Part shown: one piece after another, positions 33,389 to 42,418 of the stretch
How the letters are laid out: every line of letters begins with the position of its first letter
Numbering within the stretch: the stretch's first letter is position 1
Assembly (NCBI GenBank): GCA_029194535.1
Contig: JARFXR010000001.1
Location: 186,001 to 250,000, forward strand
DNA: 64,000 nt
Origin: Nitrospira sp.
GTDB lineage: Bacteria > Nitrospirota > Nitrospiria > Nitrospirales > Nitrospiraceae
Direction of reading: 5' to 3'
Notes under the pieces: generated by a model
Databases searched by the model: none
Told to the model about the DNA's origin: nothing
Seen by the model: the letters and a program-made list of their open reading frames with translations, nothing else
Program-made: the position numbers and the translations under genes

Positions 33389-34039
33389 CTATATTGTGAT
33401 GCCGGGGCTCTCTTTCCCGTTCTTCACCCGATCCGCCGCGCGCCAGAGGTACCAGGAGGCGGCAGTGCGATAGGGCTTCCACCGTTGTCCATATCGTAAC
33501 ATCTCCTTCGGCGTCGGCATCGATCGGCGGCCGTACGCGATTCGAAAGCCGTTTCGTACGCCGAAATCATCCACGGGCAGCACATCAGGACGACCCAGCT
33601 GAAAAATCAAGAGCATCTCGACCGTCCACCTCCCGATCCCCCGAATCGTGATGAGTCGCTCGACGATCGCGTCGTCGTCCAACCGCGCGATGGCGCGACT
33701 CGTCGGCACCGTGCCGTCCAGCGTCTTGGCGGCCAGGTCTCGAAGCGCCAGGGCTTTGGCGCGAGAGAACCCGCATCGCCTGATCCGGCCCGCGTCGAGT
33801 GCGAGCAATTCATCCGGACGAGGGAATCGACGGCGAGGGAACAGCGTGACAAACCGGCGGAGAATACTCTCCGCCGCCTTGTCGTGCAGTTGCTGATACG
33901 CGATCGCCCTCGCCAAAGATTCGAACGGCGACCGTCGGCTCCGCTGTTTCAGCGTGCAGGGCCCGATGTCGCAGATCAATCGCTCCATGACCGGGTCGAC
34001 GAGCGAGAGATGGCGAATCGCGGGTGAACGGCGCGTCAC
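33389..34039 (-). CDS. DNA-3-methyladenine glycosylase II (AlkA-type, HhH-GPD)
   Basis: A 216-aa base-excision glycosylase for alkylated purines. The helix-hairpin-helix reads LITIRGIGRWTVEMLL and the catalytic aspartate is in PVDDFGVRNGF. FESLARAIAYQQLHDKAA is the usual N-terminal helix motif. The GTG at 34039 lies 4 bp after the nitroreductase stop, so it is probably translated by coupling; a longer frame upstream overlaps that gene. It lacks the N-terminal E. coli AlkA domain, like many bacterial members. Confidence 0.88.
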   Translation of the reverse strand: MTRRSPAIRHLSLVDPVMERLICDIGPCTLKQRSRRSPFESLARAIAYQQLHDKAAESILRRFVTLFPRRRFPRPDELLALDAGRIRRCGFSRAKALALRDLAAKTLDGTVPTSRAIARLDDDAIVERLITIRGIGRWTVEMLLIFQLGRPDVLPVDDFGVRNGFRIAYGRRSMPTPKEMLRYGQRWKPYRTAASWYLWRAADRVKNGKESPGITI

Positions 34040-34043
34040 CGGC

Positions 34044-34646
34044 TCACCCGACCAGAGGCGAGACCAGGCCCCACTGTGACGAAAACACAAATTCGCCGAT
34101 CGGCTTACGGTCACGCGGTTTCATCTCACGCTCGCGCAGAAACTCAGGCAGGACCGCCGGGTCGCCCGGATAGCCCACGGCAATCATGGCGACCGGTTCA
34201 TACCCCGGAGGAATCAGGCAGGTCGACCGCGCCCTCTCGACGTCGAAGCCGGCCATCTGATGGGCGACGAGCCCGAGCGCCACCGCCTGCAGGACCAGGT
34301 TTTCTGCCCCCAGCCCCGTATCGTGAAACGCGTGCCGGTTCGGCTTGTCATCGTCCTCAAAATGCAATCCCGCTATCGACAGAATCAACAGCGGGGCACG
34401 ATAGACCCATTTTCGATTGCCCTCATTCAGACATGCCAAGAGCCGATCGTAATCCGTTCCCGCATCGCGGGTTGCAGCCAGGAAACGCCACGGCTGTTCG
34501 TTGTTCGAGGACGGCGCCCAACGGGCGGCTTCGAACAGACTTCGCACTTTCTCCGCTTCCAGGGGTCGTTCGGCAAACGCGCGTGGACTCCAGCGGCGGC
34601 GCAAGCGGTCATGGATGGGGTACTGAGACTCCGCAAGCTTTTCCAT
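34044..34646 (-). CDS. Nitroreductase family protein
   Basis: A 200-aa FMN-dependent oxidoreductase. The FMN phosphate-binding RRRWSPRAF start, ARWAPSSNNEQPWRF and the C-terminal MIAVGYPGDP with following basic tail are typical. DTGLGAENLVLQAVALGLVAHQMAGFD is the family's central helix; only its first half is needed to recognise it. Substrate unknown. It is the second gene after the efflux OMF in the same-direction run. Confidence 0.88.
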   Translation of the reverse strand: MEKLAESQYPIHDRLRRRWSPRAFAERPLEAEKVRSLFEAARWAPSSNNEQPWRFLAATRDAGTDYDRLLACLNEGNRKWVYRAPLLILSIAGLHFEDDDKPNRHAFHDTGLGAENLVLQAVALGLVAHQMAGFDVERARSTCLIPPGYEPVAMIAVGYPGDPAVLPEFLREREMKPRDRKPIGEFVFSSQWGLVSPLVG

Positions 34647-34652
34647 CAGGGT

Positions 34653-34871
34653 TCACGAAGGCTGGATCTGTTCTCCGCACACTTCGCGTTCCGCCTGAAA
34701 CCAGTCCTCGTCGGCCCGGCCCTCTCCGGCGCCCCGCTGAAGATACAGCTCATAGGCGCGCAGCTCGATCTGTTGATGGAGGTCCTGACCATGCAGCCCG
34801 TTCCCGCTGACGCCGAAGATGACGCGTTTGACCCCCGAGGACTCTGGTCGCTTCGTCGTTCGTTTGGACAT
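34653..34871 (-). CDS. DUF2934 protein
   Basis: A 72-aa protein with a basic N-terminus and the DUF2934 motif IELRAYELYLQRGAGEG followed by EDWFQAEREV. Function unknown. AAGGAGG precedes the ATG. It starts 69 bp after the outer-membrane efflux gene and ends 6 bp before the nitroreductase gene. Confidence 0.85.
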   Translation of the reverse strand: MSKRTTKRPESSGVKRVIFGVSGNGLHGQDLHQQIELRAYELYLQRGAGEGRADEDWFQAEREVCGEQIQPS

Positions 34872-34940
34872 GGCTGCCTCCTTACGTGATGGTCATGAAC
34901 CGACCGTTGGTGGGCCTGCGCTTCGCTCCCGACCTAAATC

Positions 34941-36368
34941 TTATCCGGCGCTCTTCTGAGTCGTCGCCCCCGCATTGTCGCCGGCCGTCTCCGGCGACCA
35001 ACCTCCGCCCAACGCCTTGTAGAGCTGGACTACTGAGACGAGATGCAGTCGATGGGTTTCCGTCAGCGACAGCTCCGCCTCAAACAGCGTCCGCCGCGCC
35101 ACCAACACATCCAGATAACTGGCCAGCCCACCCTTGTACCGCAGTTCGGCGAGCCGGAACGCGGAGCGTAACGCATCCACCCGTTGGATCTGCGCTTGAC
35201 GTTGATCTCGGACCGTGCGAACCGCCACGAGGGCGTCCTCGACTTCCCGGAACGCCACCAAGATCGATTGTTCGTACTGCGCCAGGCTCTGTCGCGCGAG
35301 GGCTTCGGAGGCTTCCTGCTGGAATCCCAGAATCTGCGCGTTCAGGAGCGGCCCCGTGATGGTCGGTCCCAAGGCGGCAAAGTCGCTGCCTGGCGTAAAG
35401 AGATTGGTGATCTGGGGGTTCGCGATGCCGAGCAGACCCGTGAGCGACACCTTCGGGAAGCGATCGGCTTTCGCCATGCCGATGCGCGCGGTGGCGGCGG
35501 CGAGGTTCCGTTCCGCCTGCACGATATCCGGCCTTCTCTGGAGCAGTTCGGACGGAAGCCCCGGCGGCACTTCAGGGGGAATCACCTGTTCGGTGAGCGA
35601 GCGTCCTCGCGGGATTTGCTTCGGACTGTGCCCCAACAACACGCTGATCTGGTTTTCCTTCTGGACCATCAGCCGTTCCAGTTCAGCCGTTCTCGCTACC
35701 GCATTGGCCCGCTCCGATTCGAACTGGTCCAGATCGAGCTTGTTGGTCATGCCCTGGCGCAGCCGCGCCTGCGCGATCCGTACCGACTCTTCCCACGATT
35801 TCACCGTCTCCCGAGCAATCTGCAGCTGCATATCGAACTGGAGGAGATCGAAATACGCCTCCGCCACGCCGCTCACGAGCTGGAGCACCACGGCCCGGCG
35901 GCTCTCCTCCTTGGACAGGAGATCCGCACGCGCCGCTTCATTGGACCGGCGAATGCGGCCCCAGATATCGAGTTCCCAGGTCAGATTTCCCTGCAGATAG
36001 TAATTGAACGGGTTGGGAAATCCGGGAAAGGCGAAACTGCTGTTCTTGATCGAGGGGGCGTAGGCCGTCGCCGTCATCTGAGGGGCGAAGTCCATGCGCG
36101 AGATGAACAGACGCGACTGAAACTCTTCGACGCTGGCGATGGCGCGACGAAGGTCCCGATTCTCGTCCAGAGCCGTGCGGACCAGCCGCTGGAGCTCCTC
36201 GTCCTTCAGCAGCTGCCACCACGGCATGTTCGCGATGGAATTGGCGTCGGTCGCGCCTTCCGCCATGCGGAACTTGTCGAGCTGGAGATCGGTCGGCCGT
36301 TCGTAGTCGGGCCCGATCGCGCAGGAGAACATCACCGCTGCCGACAGTACCAGTAGAATCGTCCGCAT
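34941..36368 (-). CDS. Outer-membrane efflux lipoprotein (NodT/OprM type)
   Basis: A 475-aa TolC-family channel. The start MRTILLVLSAAVMFSC ends in a lipobox, and AIGPDYERP follows, as in OprM/CusC. Two coiled-coil hairpin repeats are visible (LSKEESRRAVVLQLVSGVAEA and LARQSLAQYEQSILVAFREVE regions). PPGLPSELLQRRPDIVQAER is the signature shared by this family. The ATG lies one base after the RND stop. With the upstream MFP and RND genes it makes a complete tripartite pump. Confidence 0.92.
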   Translation of the reverse strand: MRTILLVLSAAVMFSCAIGPDYERPTDLQLDKFRMAEGATDANSIANMPWWQLLKDEELQRLVRTALDENRDLRRAIASVEEFQSRLFISRMDFAPQMTATAYAPSIKNSSFAFPGFPNPFNYYLQGNLTWELDIWGRIRRSNEAARADLLSKEESRRAVVLQLVSGVAEAYFDLLQFDMQLQIARETVKSWEESVRIAQARLRQGMTNKLDLDQFESERANAVARTAELERLMVQKENQISVLLGHSPKQIPRGRSLTEQVIPPEVPPGLPSELLQRRPDIVQAERNLAAATARIGMAKADRFPKVSLTGLLGIANPQITNLFTPGSDFAALGPTITGPLLNAQILGFQQEASEALARQSLAQYEQSILVAFREVEDALVAVRTVRDQRQAQIQRVDALRSAFRLAELRYKGGLASYLDVLVARRTLFEAELSLTETHRLHLVSVVQLYKALGGGWSPETAGDNAGATTQKSAG

Positions 36369-36369
36369 G

Positions 36370-39300
36370 TCAGAGTCCCTCCTGCGCGGAGGCCAGTCCC
36401 GGCGGCGCATGCGCCGCGACGGCCTCAGAACGACGAACCGTCAGTTTCCGAATCAACACATAGAAGAGGGGCACGAAGAAAATCGCCAAAAAGGTCGCGG
36501 CGAGCATGCCGCCGAGGACCCCGGTGCCGATCGACTGCCGGCTGGCCGCTCCCGCGCCGGTGGCGAACACCAGCGGCACCATGCCGAAGATGAAGGCCAT
36601 CGACGTCATGATGATCGGACGGAACCGCAGGCGCGCGGCTTCCACCGCAGCCTCGACCAGCGGACGTCCGGCTTCGTACCGCGTGTTGGCGAATTCCACG
36701 ATCAGGATGGCGTTCTTGGCCGCGAGGCCGATCAGCGTGACGAGACCGATTTGGAAATAGATGTCGTTCGTGAGCCCTCGCACCCAGACCGCCGTCAAGG
36801 CCCCAAAAATTGCGAAGGGCACGGCCAGGATGACCGCGAAGGGCACGACCCAACTCTCGAACTGCGCCGCCAGCACCAGAAAGACCATCAGCAGACCGAT
36901 GACGAACACCAGGTTGGATTGACTACCCACCCGGCGTTCCTGAAACGAAATGTTACTCCAGTCGATGGCGTACCCCTCCGGCACCAGGACCTCCTTCGCC
37001 ACCCGGTCCAGCGCTTCGAGCGCCTGTCCCGAACTGTAGCCGGGCGCGGCGCTTCCTAACACGAGCGCCGTGTTGTACCCGTTGAAGTGGTTCACCGGAT
37101 CCGGCCCGCTCTGGTACTCCGTCGTGACGAACGTGTCCAGGGGGACCATGTTCGTGCCCTGCGCGTTGTGTGCGCGGACGTAAATCTTTGAAATGTCCTG
37201 CGGCTTGGATCGAAATTCCGCATCGGCTTCCGTCTGCACGTGGTAGATGCGCCCGAACTTCAGAAAATCGTTGATATAAAACGTCCCGAAATAGGCTTGC
37301 AGCGTGTCGAAAATGTCCGAGATCGGCACGCCGAGCGCCTTCGCCCGTTCACGGTTCACCTGGGCATAGAGCCGGGGGGAGGAGACTCGAAAATTCGTTC
37401 CGACTCGACCGATGGCCGGCTCCTTCTTCGCCCGCTCGATGAACTGCTGCGTCGCGACGGCGAACTTCTTGAAGTCTCCACCGCTCGGATCCTGCAGTTG
37501 CGCCGAGAAGCCTCCGACCGTGCCCACGCCGCGGAGCGACGGGGCGTTGAACGCCAGGAGCAGGGCTTCCGGAATCTTGGCAAACTCCGCGTAGGCCATA
37601 CCGATCAGCGATTGCACGTGGAACTGCGGCTCCTTCCGTTCGTCCCACAGATGCAACGGCACGAACATCGTGGCCGAGTTCGACCCTCTGGTCCCGAACA
37701 CGAAGTTCTGTCCGGACATGGCGTCGGTCGAATGAACAGCCGGGTTCGCCTGGAAAAACCGCTCGATCCGTTCCAACACCGCATCGGTCCGTTGCTTCGA
37801 CGCGCCGTCTGGCAACTGCGCCACCACGATGAAATAGCCTTGGTCCTCCTCGGGCAGGAAGCTGCGGGGAAGGGTGCTGAACATGCCGAACGTCACGAGC
37901 AGTACGAGACCGAACACCAACATCACGCGAAGGGGCCTGACGACCAGTCCCCCGACGATGCTGGTATAGCCATGTTGCGTTCTGCCGAACAGGCGGTCGA
38001 ACCAGATCCAGAACGTTCCCCGTTCGCCATGTCGATGGATCAGCACCATCGCGCACAGTGCGGGGCTGAGCGTGAGCGCGACGAAGCCGGAGACCGTCAC
38101 CGAAATCGCAATCGTGGCGGCAAACTGCTTGTAGAGTTGCCCCGTGATGCCGCCGACGAACCCGACCGGCACGAACACCGAGACCAGCACCAGTACGATG
38201 GCGATGACCGGGGCGGTCACTTCATTCATGGCTCGTTTGGCCGCCTCCTTCGCCGAGACTTTGTCTTCGCGCATGTGCCGCTCGACGTTCTCGACCACCA
38301 CGATGGCGTCATCCACGACGATGCCGATGGCGAGCACCATTCCGAAGAGCGTGATGGTATTGATCGAGAAGCCCAGTGCGTACAGGCCGGCGAACGTCCC
38401 GATCAGGGAGACGGGCACCGCCACCGTGGGGATGATCGTCGCCCGCCAGCTCTGAAGAAACAGATACACGACCAGCACCACCAGGACCATCGCTTCCAGC
38501 AGCGTCTTGACCACTTCTTTGATGGACACTTCGATGAATCTCGTGGTGTCGTAGGGAATGTCGTAGGACACGCCGGGCGGAAAGCTCTTGGCCATCCCAT
38601 CCATCTCAGCCCGCGTCCGTCGCACGGTATCCAGCGCATTGGCTCCGGGCGCCAGAAACGTGACGATGAACGTGGTCGGGCTGCTGTTCCAGCGCCCTTC
38701 GAGCGCATAGGATTGCGCGCCGAGTTCGATGCGGGCGACGTCCTTCAATCGCACGAGAGAGCCGTCGGGAAGGGCGCGCACGATCAACTCTTCAAACTCC
38801 TTCACCTCGGTCAAACGCCCCTTGGTGATGACCGGGATCGTCAACTCGGTGCCTTTGGGCGCGGGTTCTCGGCCGATCGTGCCGGCCGGATAGTCGCGGT
38901 TCTGTTCCCGGATGGTCGCCGCAATGTCCGTCGGGGTCAGGTCCAATTTGGCCATCAGCAGCGGATTCAAGATGATCCGCATGCTGTAATTCTGCTGGCC
39001 GAAGACCATGGCGTCGCCGACCCCCTTGACGCGACGCACGTTATCGACGAGTCTGAGAATCGCATAGTTCGAGAGGAAGACCGCGTCGTGGTTGGGATCG
39101 GTCGATTTGAGGGCGATCACCGCGACCAAATCGGGCGACATCTTCTTGACGTTGACCCCCTGACGAATGACTTCCGGAGGCAGCTGAGGCTCCGCGAGTT
39201 TTTCCCGGTTCTGCGTCTGGACCTGGGCGATGTCCGGATCGGTTCCGATTTCGAAGGTCAGCTTGATCGTGACGTGTCCGTCGTTGCTGCTCGTGCTGTC

Positions 39301-39537
39301 GAAATAGACGAGGTTGTCGATGCCGGGCAGCTGGACTTCGATGGCGCGCGCGACCGATTCCGCGACGACTTCCGCGCTCGCGCCGGGATAGTCGGCATCG
39401 ATCTGAACGACCGGCGGCGTGATTTCTGGAAATTGGGCGATCGGAAGAAACTGAACGGACAACAGCCCCATCACCACGATCACGACGGACACCACGGACG
39501 CCAGAATCGGCCGATCGATGAAGACGTGTGAGATCAC
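36370..39537 (-). CDS. RND multidrug efflux permease (HAE1, AcrB-type)
   Basis: A 1055-aa inner-membrane proton-driven pump. TM1 begins FIDRPILASVVSVVIVVM, the proton-relay aspartates are in IGIVVDDAIVVVENVE of TM4, and the second half repeats the fold (GLAAKNAILIVEFAN). Two large periplasmic loops are present, with TSSNDGHVTIKLTFE and the FGTRGSNSATMFV loop. The start is 3 bp after the MFP stop. Substrate range cannot be read. Placed under the sigma-54 box at 41233. Confidence 0.94.
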   Translation of the reverse strand: MISHVFIDRPILASVVSVVIVVMGLLSVQFLPIAQFPEITPPVVQIDADYPGASAEVVAESVARAIEVQLPGIDNLVYFDSTSSNDGHVTIKLTFEIGTDPDIAQVQTQNREKLAEPQLPPEVIRQGVNVKKMSPDLVAVIALKSTDPNHDAVFLSNYAILRLVDNVRRVKGVGDAMVFGQQNYSMRIILNPLLMAKLDLTPTDIAATIREQNRDYPAGTIGREPAPKGTELTIPVITKGRLTEVKEFEELIVRALPDGSLVRLKDVARIELGAQSYALEGRWNSSPTTFIVTFLAPGANALDTVRRTRAEMDGMAKSFPPGVSYDIPYDTTRFIEVSIKEVVKTLLEAMVLVVLVVYLFLQSWRATIIPTVAVPVSLIGTFAGLYALGFSINTITLFGMVLAIGIVVDDAIVVVENVERHMREDKVSAKEAAKRAMNEVTAPVIAIVLVLVSVFVPVGFVGGITGQLYKQFAATIAISVTVSGFVALTLSPALCAMVLIHRHGERGTFWIWFDRLFGRTQHGYTSIVGGLVVRPLRVMLVFGLVLLVTFGMFSTLPRSFLPEEDQGYFIVVAQLPDGASKQRTDAVLERIERFFQANPAVHSTDAMSGQNFVFGTRGSNSATMFVPLHLWDERKEPQFHVQSLIGMAYAEFAKIPEALLLAFNAPSLRGVGTVGGFSAQLQDPSGGDFKKFAVATQQFIERAKKEPAIGRVGTNFRVSSPRLYAQVNRERAKALGVPISDIFDTLQAYFGTFYINDFLKFGRIYHVQTEADAEFRSKPQDISKIYVRAHNAQGTNMVPLDTFVTTEYQSGPDPVNHFNGYNTALVLGSAAPGYSSGQALEALDRVAKEVLVPEGYAIDWSNISFQERRVGSQSNLVFVIGLLMVFLVLAAQFESWVVPFAVILAVPFAIFGALTAVWVRGLTNDIYFQIGLVTLIGLAAKNAILIVEFANTRYEAGRPLVEAAVEAARLRFRPIIMTSMAFIFGMVPLVFATGAGAASRQSIGTGVLGGMLAATFLAIFFVPLFYVLIRKLTVRRSEAVAAHAPPGLASAQEGL

Positions 39538-39540
39538 CGG

Positions 39541-40725
39541 TTATCCCTGCTTGGTCTGATCAGGAGACGCATCTGCCGGAGACTGTGGCTCCCATGGCAC
39601 AGCCTTGACCGGAGCCCCCGGCCCGATCTTCATCAGTCCGTTGACGACGACCCGCTCGCCGGCCTTGAGGCCCGAGTCGATGAGCCACTGATCTCCTTGC
39701 CAGACCGACGCTTCCACCGGACGAATTTCGATCCGTTCGTCAGGTCCCACGACATACACGAACGGTCCCTGAGGCCCTTGCAACACCGACCGTTGCGGAA
39801 TCAGGACCGCGTTGGGCTTGGCGTCTCCCTTGAACGTGACTTTCACGAACTGTCCCGGCAACAGCGTCCGTTTGGGATTCGGAAAGGTCATGCGCTCGAT
39901 ACGCGAGCCGGTCTCGGTCCGCATGCCCGGCTCCATGAGATCCAGAACTCCCTCGTAGGGATAGGCGGTCCCATCCATGAAGGTCAGGGCGCCGCGCAAG
40001 TCGTAGGCATTCGGATGGGTGATCTTTTTGGCTTCAATGTCATGGGTCCGCTTGAGAAAAAACGCCTCCGGCACGCTTACGACCACATACATCGGATCGA
40101 CGCGGTGAATCACCGTCAATAAGTCCGTTTGGGCCGAGACCAGACGACCCTCGTAATACCGGCTGCGCTCGATCATGCCGTCGATCGGAGCCGTGATGAG
40201 CGTATTGTCGAAATCGAACTGCGCCTTGATAAAATCGGCCTTGGCGCCCTGCAAGGCGGCTTTCGCGGAAAGATCGTCCGCAACCGCGTCATCCACGTCC
40301 TTCTGGCTCACGGCCTGCTCGAGGAGCAGCGGCTTCACCCGCGCCAGGTCCTGCTTGGCCTGCACCACCTTGGCTTCGGCTTGCGCAATCTTGGCCTTGG
40401 CGCTGGCCATCGCAGCCTGGAAGGGGACGGGATCGATCTGGTAGAGCCGAGTTCCTTTTTTGACCTCTCGACCTTCTGTATACATCACGGCCTTCAGGAT
40501 CCCCGTCACTTGTGAGCGGATCTCGACCGGACGGGAGGCTTCCGCCTGTCCGATGAATTCCGGCTCGTCCGGCACCGTCTGTGTGGAGACCGTGATCACC
40601 TCGACTTGAGACAGTTGCTGAGCTGGAGCTGAATCAGCCTGCTCCTTGCACCCCGGCAAGCCGACCATGATCAGCGATGCCGCCCAGAATCCAAACAGTT
40701 GAGTTTTCGGTGAGACCATGGCCAT
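39541..40725 (-). CDS. RND efflux membrane fusion protein
   Basis: A 394-aa periplasmic adaptor. A signal sequence ending in a lipobox (MVGLPGC) is followed by the lipoyl halves (VEIRSQVTGILKAVMYTEG and APIDGMIERSRYYEG), an alpha-hairpin (KAKIAQAEAKVVQAKQDLAR) and a beta-barrel with LLPGQFVKVTF. GGAG lies close before the first of two nearby in-frame ATGs. It follows the small membrane protein by 13 bp. Confidence 0.92.
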   Translation of the reverse strand: MAMVSPKTQLFGFWAASLIMVGLPGCKEQADSAPAQQLSQVEVITVSTQTVPDEPEFIGQAEASRPVEIRSQVTGILKAVMYTEGREVKKGTRLYQIDPVPFQAAMASAKAKIAQAEAKVVQAKQDLARVKPLLLEQAVSQKDVDDAVADDLSAKAALQGAKADFIKAQFDFDNTLITAPIDGMIERSRYYEGRLVSAQTDLLTVIHRVDPMYVVVSVPEAFFLKRTHDIEAKKITHPNAYDLRGALTFMDGTAYPYEGVLDLMEPGMRTETGSRIERMTFPNPKRTLLPGQFVKVTFKGDAKPNAVLIPQRSVLQGPQGPFVYVVGPDERIEIRPVEASVWQGDQWLIDSGLKAGERVVVNGLMKIGPGAPVKAVPWEPQSPADASPDQTKQG

Positions 40726-40738
40726 GTGCTCCAGTTAC

Positions 40739-40873
40739 CTACGATCGTCGCATCCTGCTCGTGATCGACGCGGCCATTCTACTGGCGCGGTGGACCTCCA
40801 GCAAGCCCATGGCCAAGGTGATCGTCAGCACGAAGGCGAGCATCACGAGGAATGACGGCATCAATGGTTCCAT
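40739..40873 (-). CDS. 44-aa single-span membrane protein in the efflux operon
   Basis: Encodes MEPLMPSFLVMLAFVLTITL followed by AMGLLEVHRASRMAASITSR and MRRS: one hydrophobic helix (about residues 5-25) and a basic cytoplasmic tail. GGAG lies eight bases before the ATG. Gaps of 14 bp to the STAS gene and 13 bp to the MFP gene place it firmly in the operon. The size and topology recall small RND accessory peptides such as AcrZ, but there is no clear sequence match. Confidence 0.65.
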   Translation of the reverse strand: MEPLMPSFLVMLAFVLTITLAMGLLEVHRASRMAASITSRMRRS

Positions 40874-40887
40874 GGTCACAACTCCGA

Positions 40888-41205
40888 TCAGTCGAGTCGC
40901 TTTTCACGCGGCCAGGCTGATGCGCTCGTGTCTGCTCCGGTGATTTCATCGACGAGGCATCTCATCAGACAACCCGCAGCAACAAACCTCGCGCCGGTTT
41001 TCCACATTCGAGCCAGGAGCGCCTTCCCTTCCCCATCGACGAAGGTCACGCCCCCCAGGTTGATCACAGTCCGTCTTCGTTGGTGTTCATCCAATCGGCG
41101 CCAATAGGAATCGACCTCCTCGACCCAGGGACCGGCCAAGCGCCCCTCCAACAGGAGGGACATCGACCCGGTCCCTTCACCTGTCTGTTCGGTAATTTTC
41201 AGCAT
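40888..41205 (-). CDS. STAS-like domain protein
   Basis: A 105-aa single STAS-type fold: LLLEGRLAGPWVEEVDSYWR, TVINLGGVTFVDGEGKALLA and a last helix ending KTGARFVAAGCLMRCLVDEI. The position of the usual phospho-acceptor serine/threonine (after the FVD) is G-E-G here, so anti-anti-sigma phosphorylation is doubtful. First gene of the RND operon, 27 nt after the sigma-54 box. Confidence 0.78.
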   Translation of the reverse strand: MLKITEQTGEGTGSMSLLLEGRLAGPWVEEVDSYWRRLDEHQRRRTVINLGGVTFVDGEGKALLARMWKTGARFVAAGCLMRCLVDEITGADTSASAWPREKRLD

Positions 41206-41232
41206 TCCTTATTCCCCCTCACCCAAGGGAAT

Positions 41233-41248
41233 GGCAAGGCTCGTTCCA
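41233..41248 (-). promoter_or_regulatory. Sigma-54 promoter box of the STAS-MFP-RND-OMF operon
   Basis: Reads TGGAACG-AGCC-TTGCC on the - strand, with GG and GC exactly ten bases apart. The STAS start codon is 27 nt downstream. Tandem dyads lie 94 nt upstream. Confidence 0.75.
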
Positions 41249-41342
41249 ATCAGGACGATTGAAACTGCTCCTATAACTTGTTGAAACAACGAGGTGGTTG
41301 GGCGCTTCCGACACCCAGTCTCGTTGAGTGACGAGGGAGACC

Positions 41343-41376
41343 TGCCGATATCCCGGCACAAGCCGAACCATCGGCA
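41343..41376 (-). promoter_or_regulatory. Tandem activator dyads, site D
   Basis: TGCCGA-TATC-CCGGCA (41343-41358) and AGCCGA-ACCA-TCGGCA (41361-41376), centre to centre 18 bp, the same spacing as sites A-C. Likely enhancer for the sigma-54 box at 41233. Confidence 0.7.
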
Positions 41377-41765
41377 GGATTGTGTGGGGTGGGCGAGCCG
41401 CTTCCGGACTCGATTTGCGGCTTACGCGTACGCGTATAGGTGATTTCCAGCATCCTAGGAGTCTGTCAGAGTCATGCGATTCTACTGCGGCAGACGATCT
41501 GCAGGGATCTGCATCGTGCTCGGCCCGAAAACATCCTCAACGTATTCCAGCGGATACGCGTCCGGTTTTTTCGAGCCTTGCGCCGCTCATCTGCCCGCAC
41601 CTCCTTCGCCTCGCATCCACGCCTGTCGCAGCGGCGTATCGGCGGTTGCAGTAGAAGTCATCGTGAATAATCCCGGAGTCCGCAGTTGAATTTGAGCCTG
41701 TGGGTTTGGAAGGGCGATGCGTGCTCCACCAGTCTGGACATCAGCCGATCAGCCCCTGATCGGCT
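41377..41765. other. Gene-free stretch upstream of the efflux operon
   Basis: No supported gene. It contains an imperfect hairpin at 41521-41577 (CGGCCCGAAAAC...GTATTCC / GGATACGCG...TTTTTTCGAGCC), which looks like another intergenic repeat family. Short frames here overlap each other and have no start context. Confidence 0.4.
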
Positions 41766-41839
41766 TGTCATTTCGAACGGAGTGAGAAATCCTCACGCTT
41801 GGAAGCGAGAACAGATTTCTCCCGTTGGTCGAAATGACA
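41766..41839. repeat. 74-bp palindromic repeat
   Basis: TGTCATTTCGAACGGAG and the complementary CGAAATGACA end, with AGAAATC / GATTTCT inside, form a long hairpin. This is a common intergenic repeat type. It lies 49 bp before the second MITE-like element. Confidence 0.6.
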
Positions 41840-41888
41840 TTCGAGGTCAATCTCTCTGTTGCTACTGCGGAATCCGGGATAATGCGGG

Positions 41889-42044
41889 CTAGAACCTATC
41901 TCAAAATGGCTGTTCCGGTCAGAACTGGTCATGCCCGCGAAAGCGGGCATCCAGAATGTCCTGAAAAGACTGGATTCCCGCCTGCGCGGGAATGACGACA
42001 AGAGATTCCATTCCATCATGAATGAAATTTGAGATAGGTTCTAG
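41889..42044. mobile_element. MITE-like element, copy 2
   Basis: A 156-bp unit with inverted ends CTAGAACCTATCTCAAA and TTTGAGATAGGTTCTAG, perfect over 17 bp. The interior is almost identical to copy 1 at 18542. Its right end is directly followed by the stop codon of the ABM-domain gene (42045-42047). Confidence 0.82.
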
Positions 42045-42344
42045 TCAGGCTGATGCCGGCACATCCTCATGGGTAATCCATCGCTCACGAGGGCGGGCGA
42101 GCAACGGGGTCAGTTGCCGGATCGTCTCGGAGTCTTTGTACTTCTCTCGCACCGCGTCGGCGTCCGCAAGGCTCCGCCACTTGGCCAAGGCGATGATGTG
42201 GCCCGGCGCATGCTGATCGACCAGAATCTGATGCGACAAATAGCCGTCAAAGCTCCGCATGTCCGACCAGACCTTGCGAGTGAGTTGCAACCCCTCGGCT
42301 TCAGTGCCTGGCTTCAGCCAGGTATCCCATACCACGGTGATCAT
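42045..42344 (-). CDS. ABM-domain (antibiotic biosynthesis monooxygenase-like) protein
   Basis: A 99-aa dimeric ferredoxin-like fold: MITVVWDTWLKPGTEAEGLQ, SFDGYLSHQILVD and GHIIALAKWRSLADADAVRE. Such proteins are small oxygenases or heme-degrading relatives; without the catalytic Asn/Trp/His set, function is unclear. Its stop codon touches the MITE-like element. First of a cluster of small stand-alone enzymes. Confidence 0.75.
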   Translation of the reverse strand: MITVVWDTWLKPGTEAEGLQLTRKVWSDMRSFDGYLSHQILVDQHAPGHIIALAKWRSLADADAVREKYKDSETIRQLTPLLARPRERWITHEDVPASA

Positions 42345-42418
42345 GCGGACCTCCTACAATCGTGAACCAAACCGCGTACTCGTCCATCTCGCTCGCCATC
42401 AGAATGATAACCAGGCCA

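Noticed and set aside
36367-39531. Long open frames antisense to the RND genes (also 49456-51765)
   Set aside because: Mirror frames of GC-rich coding sequence, with composition dominated by Arg, His and Asp and no family match.
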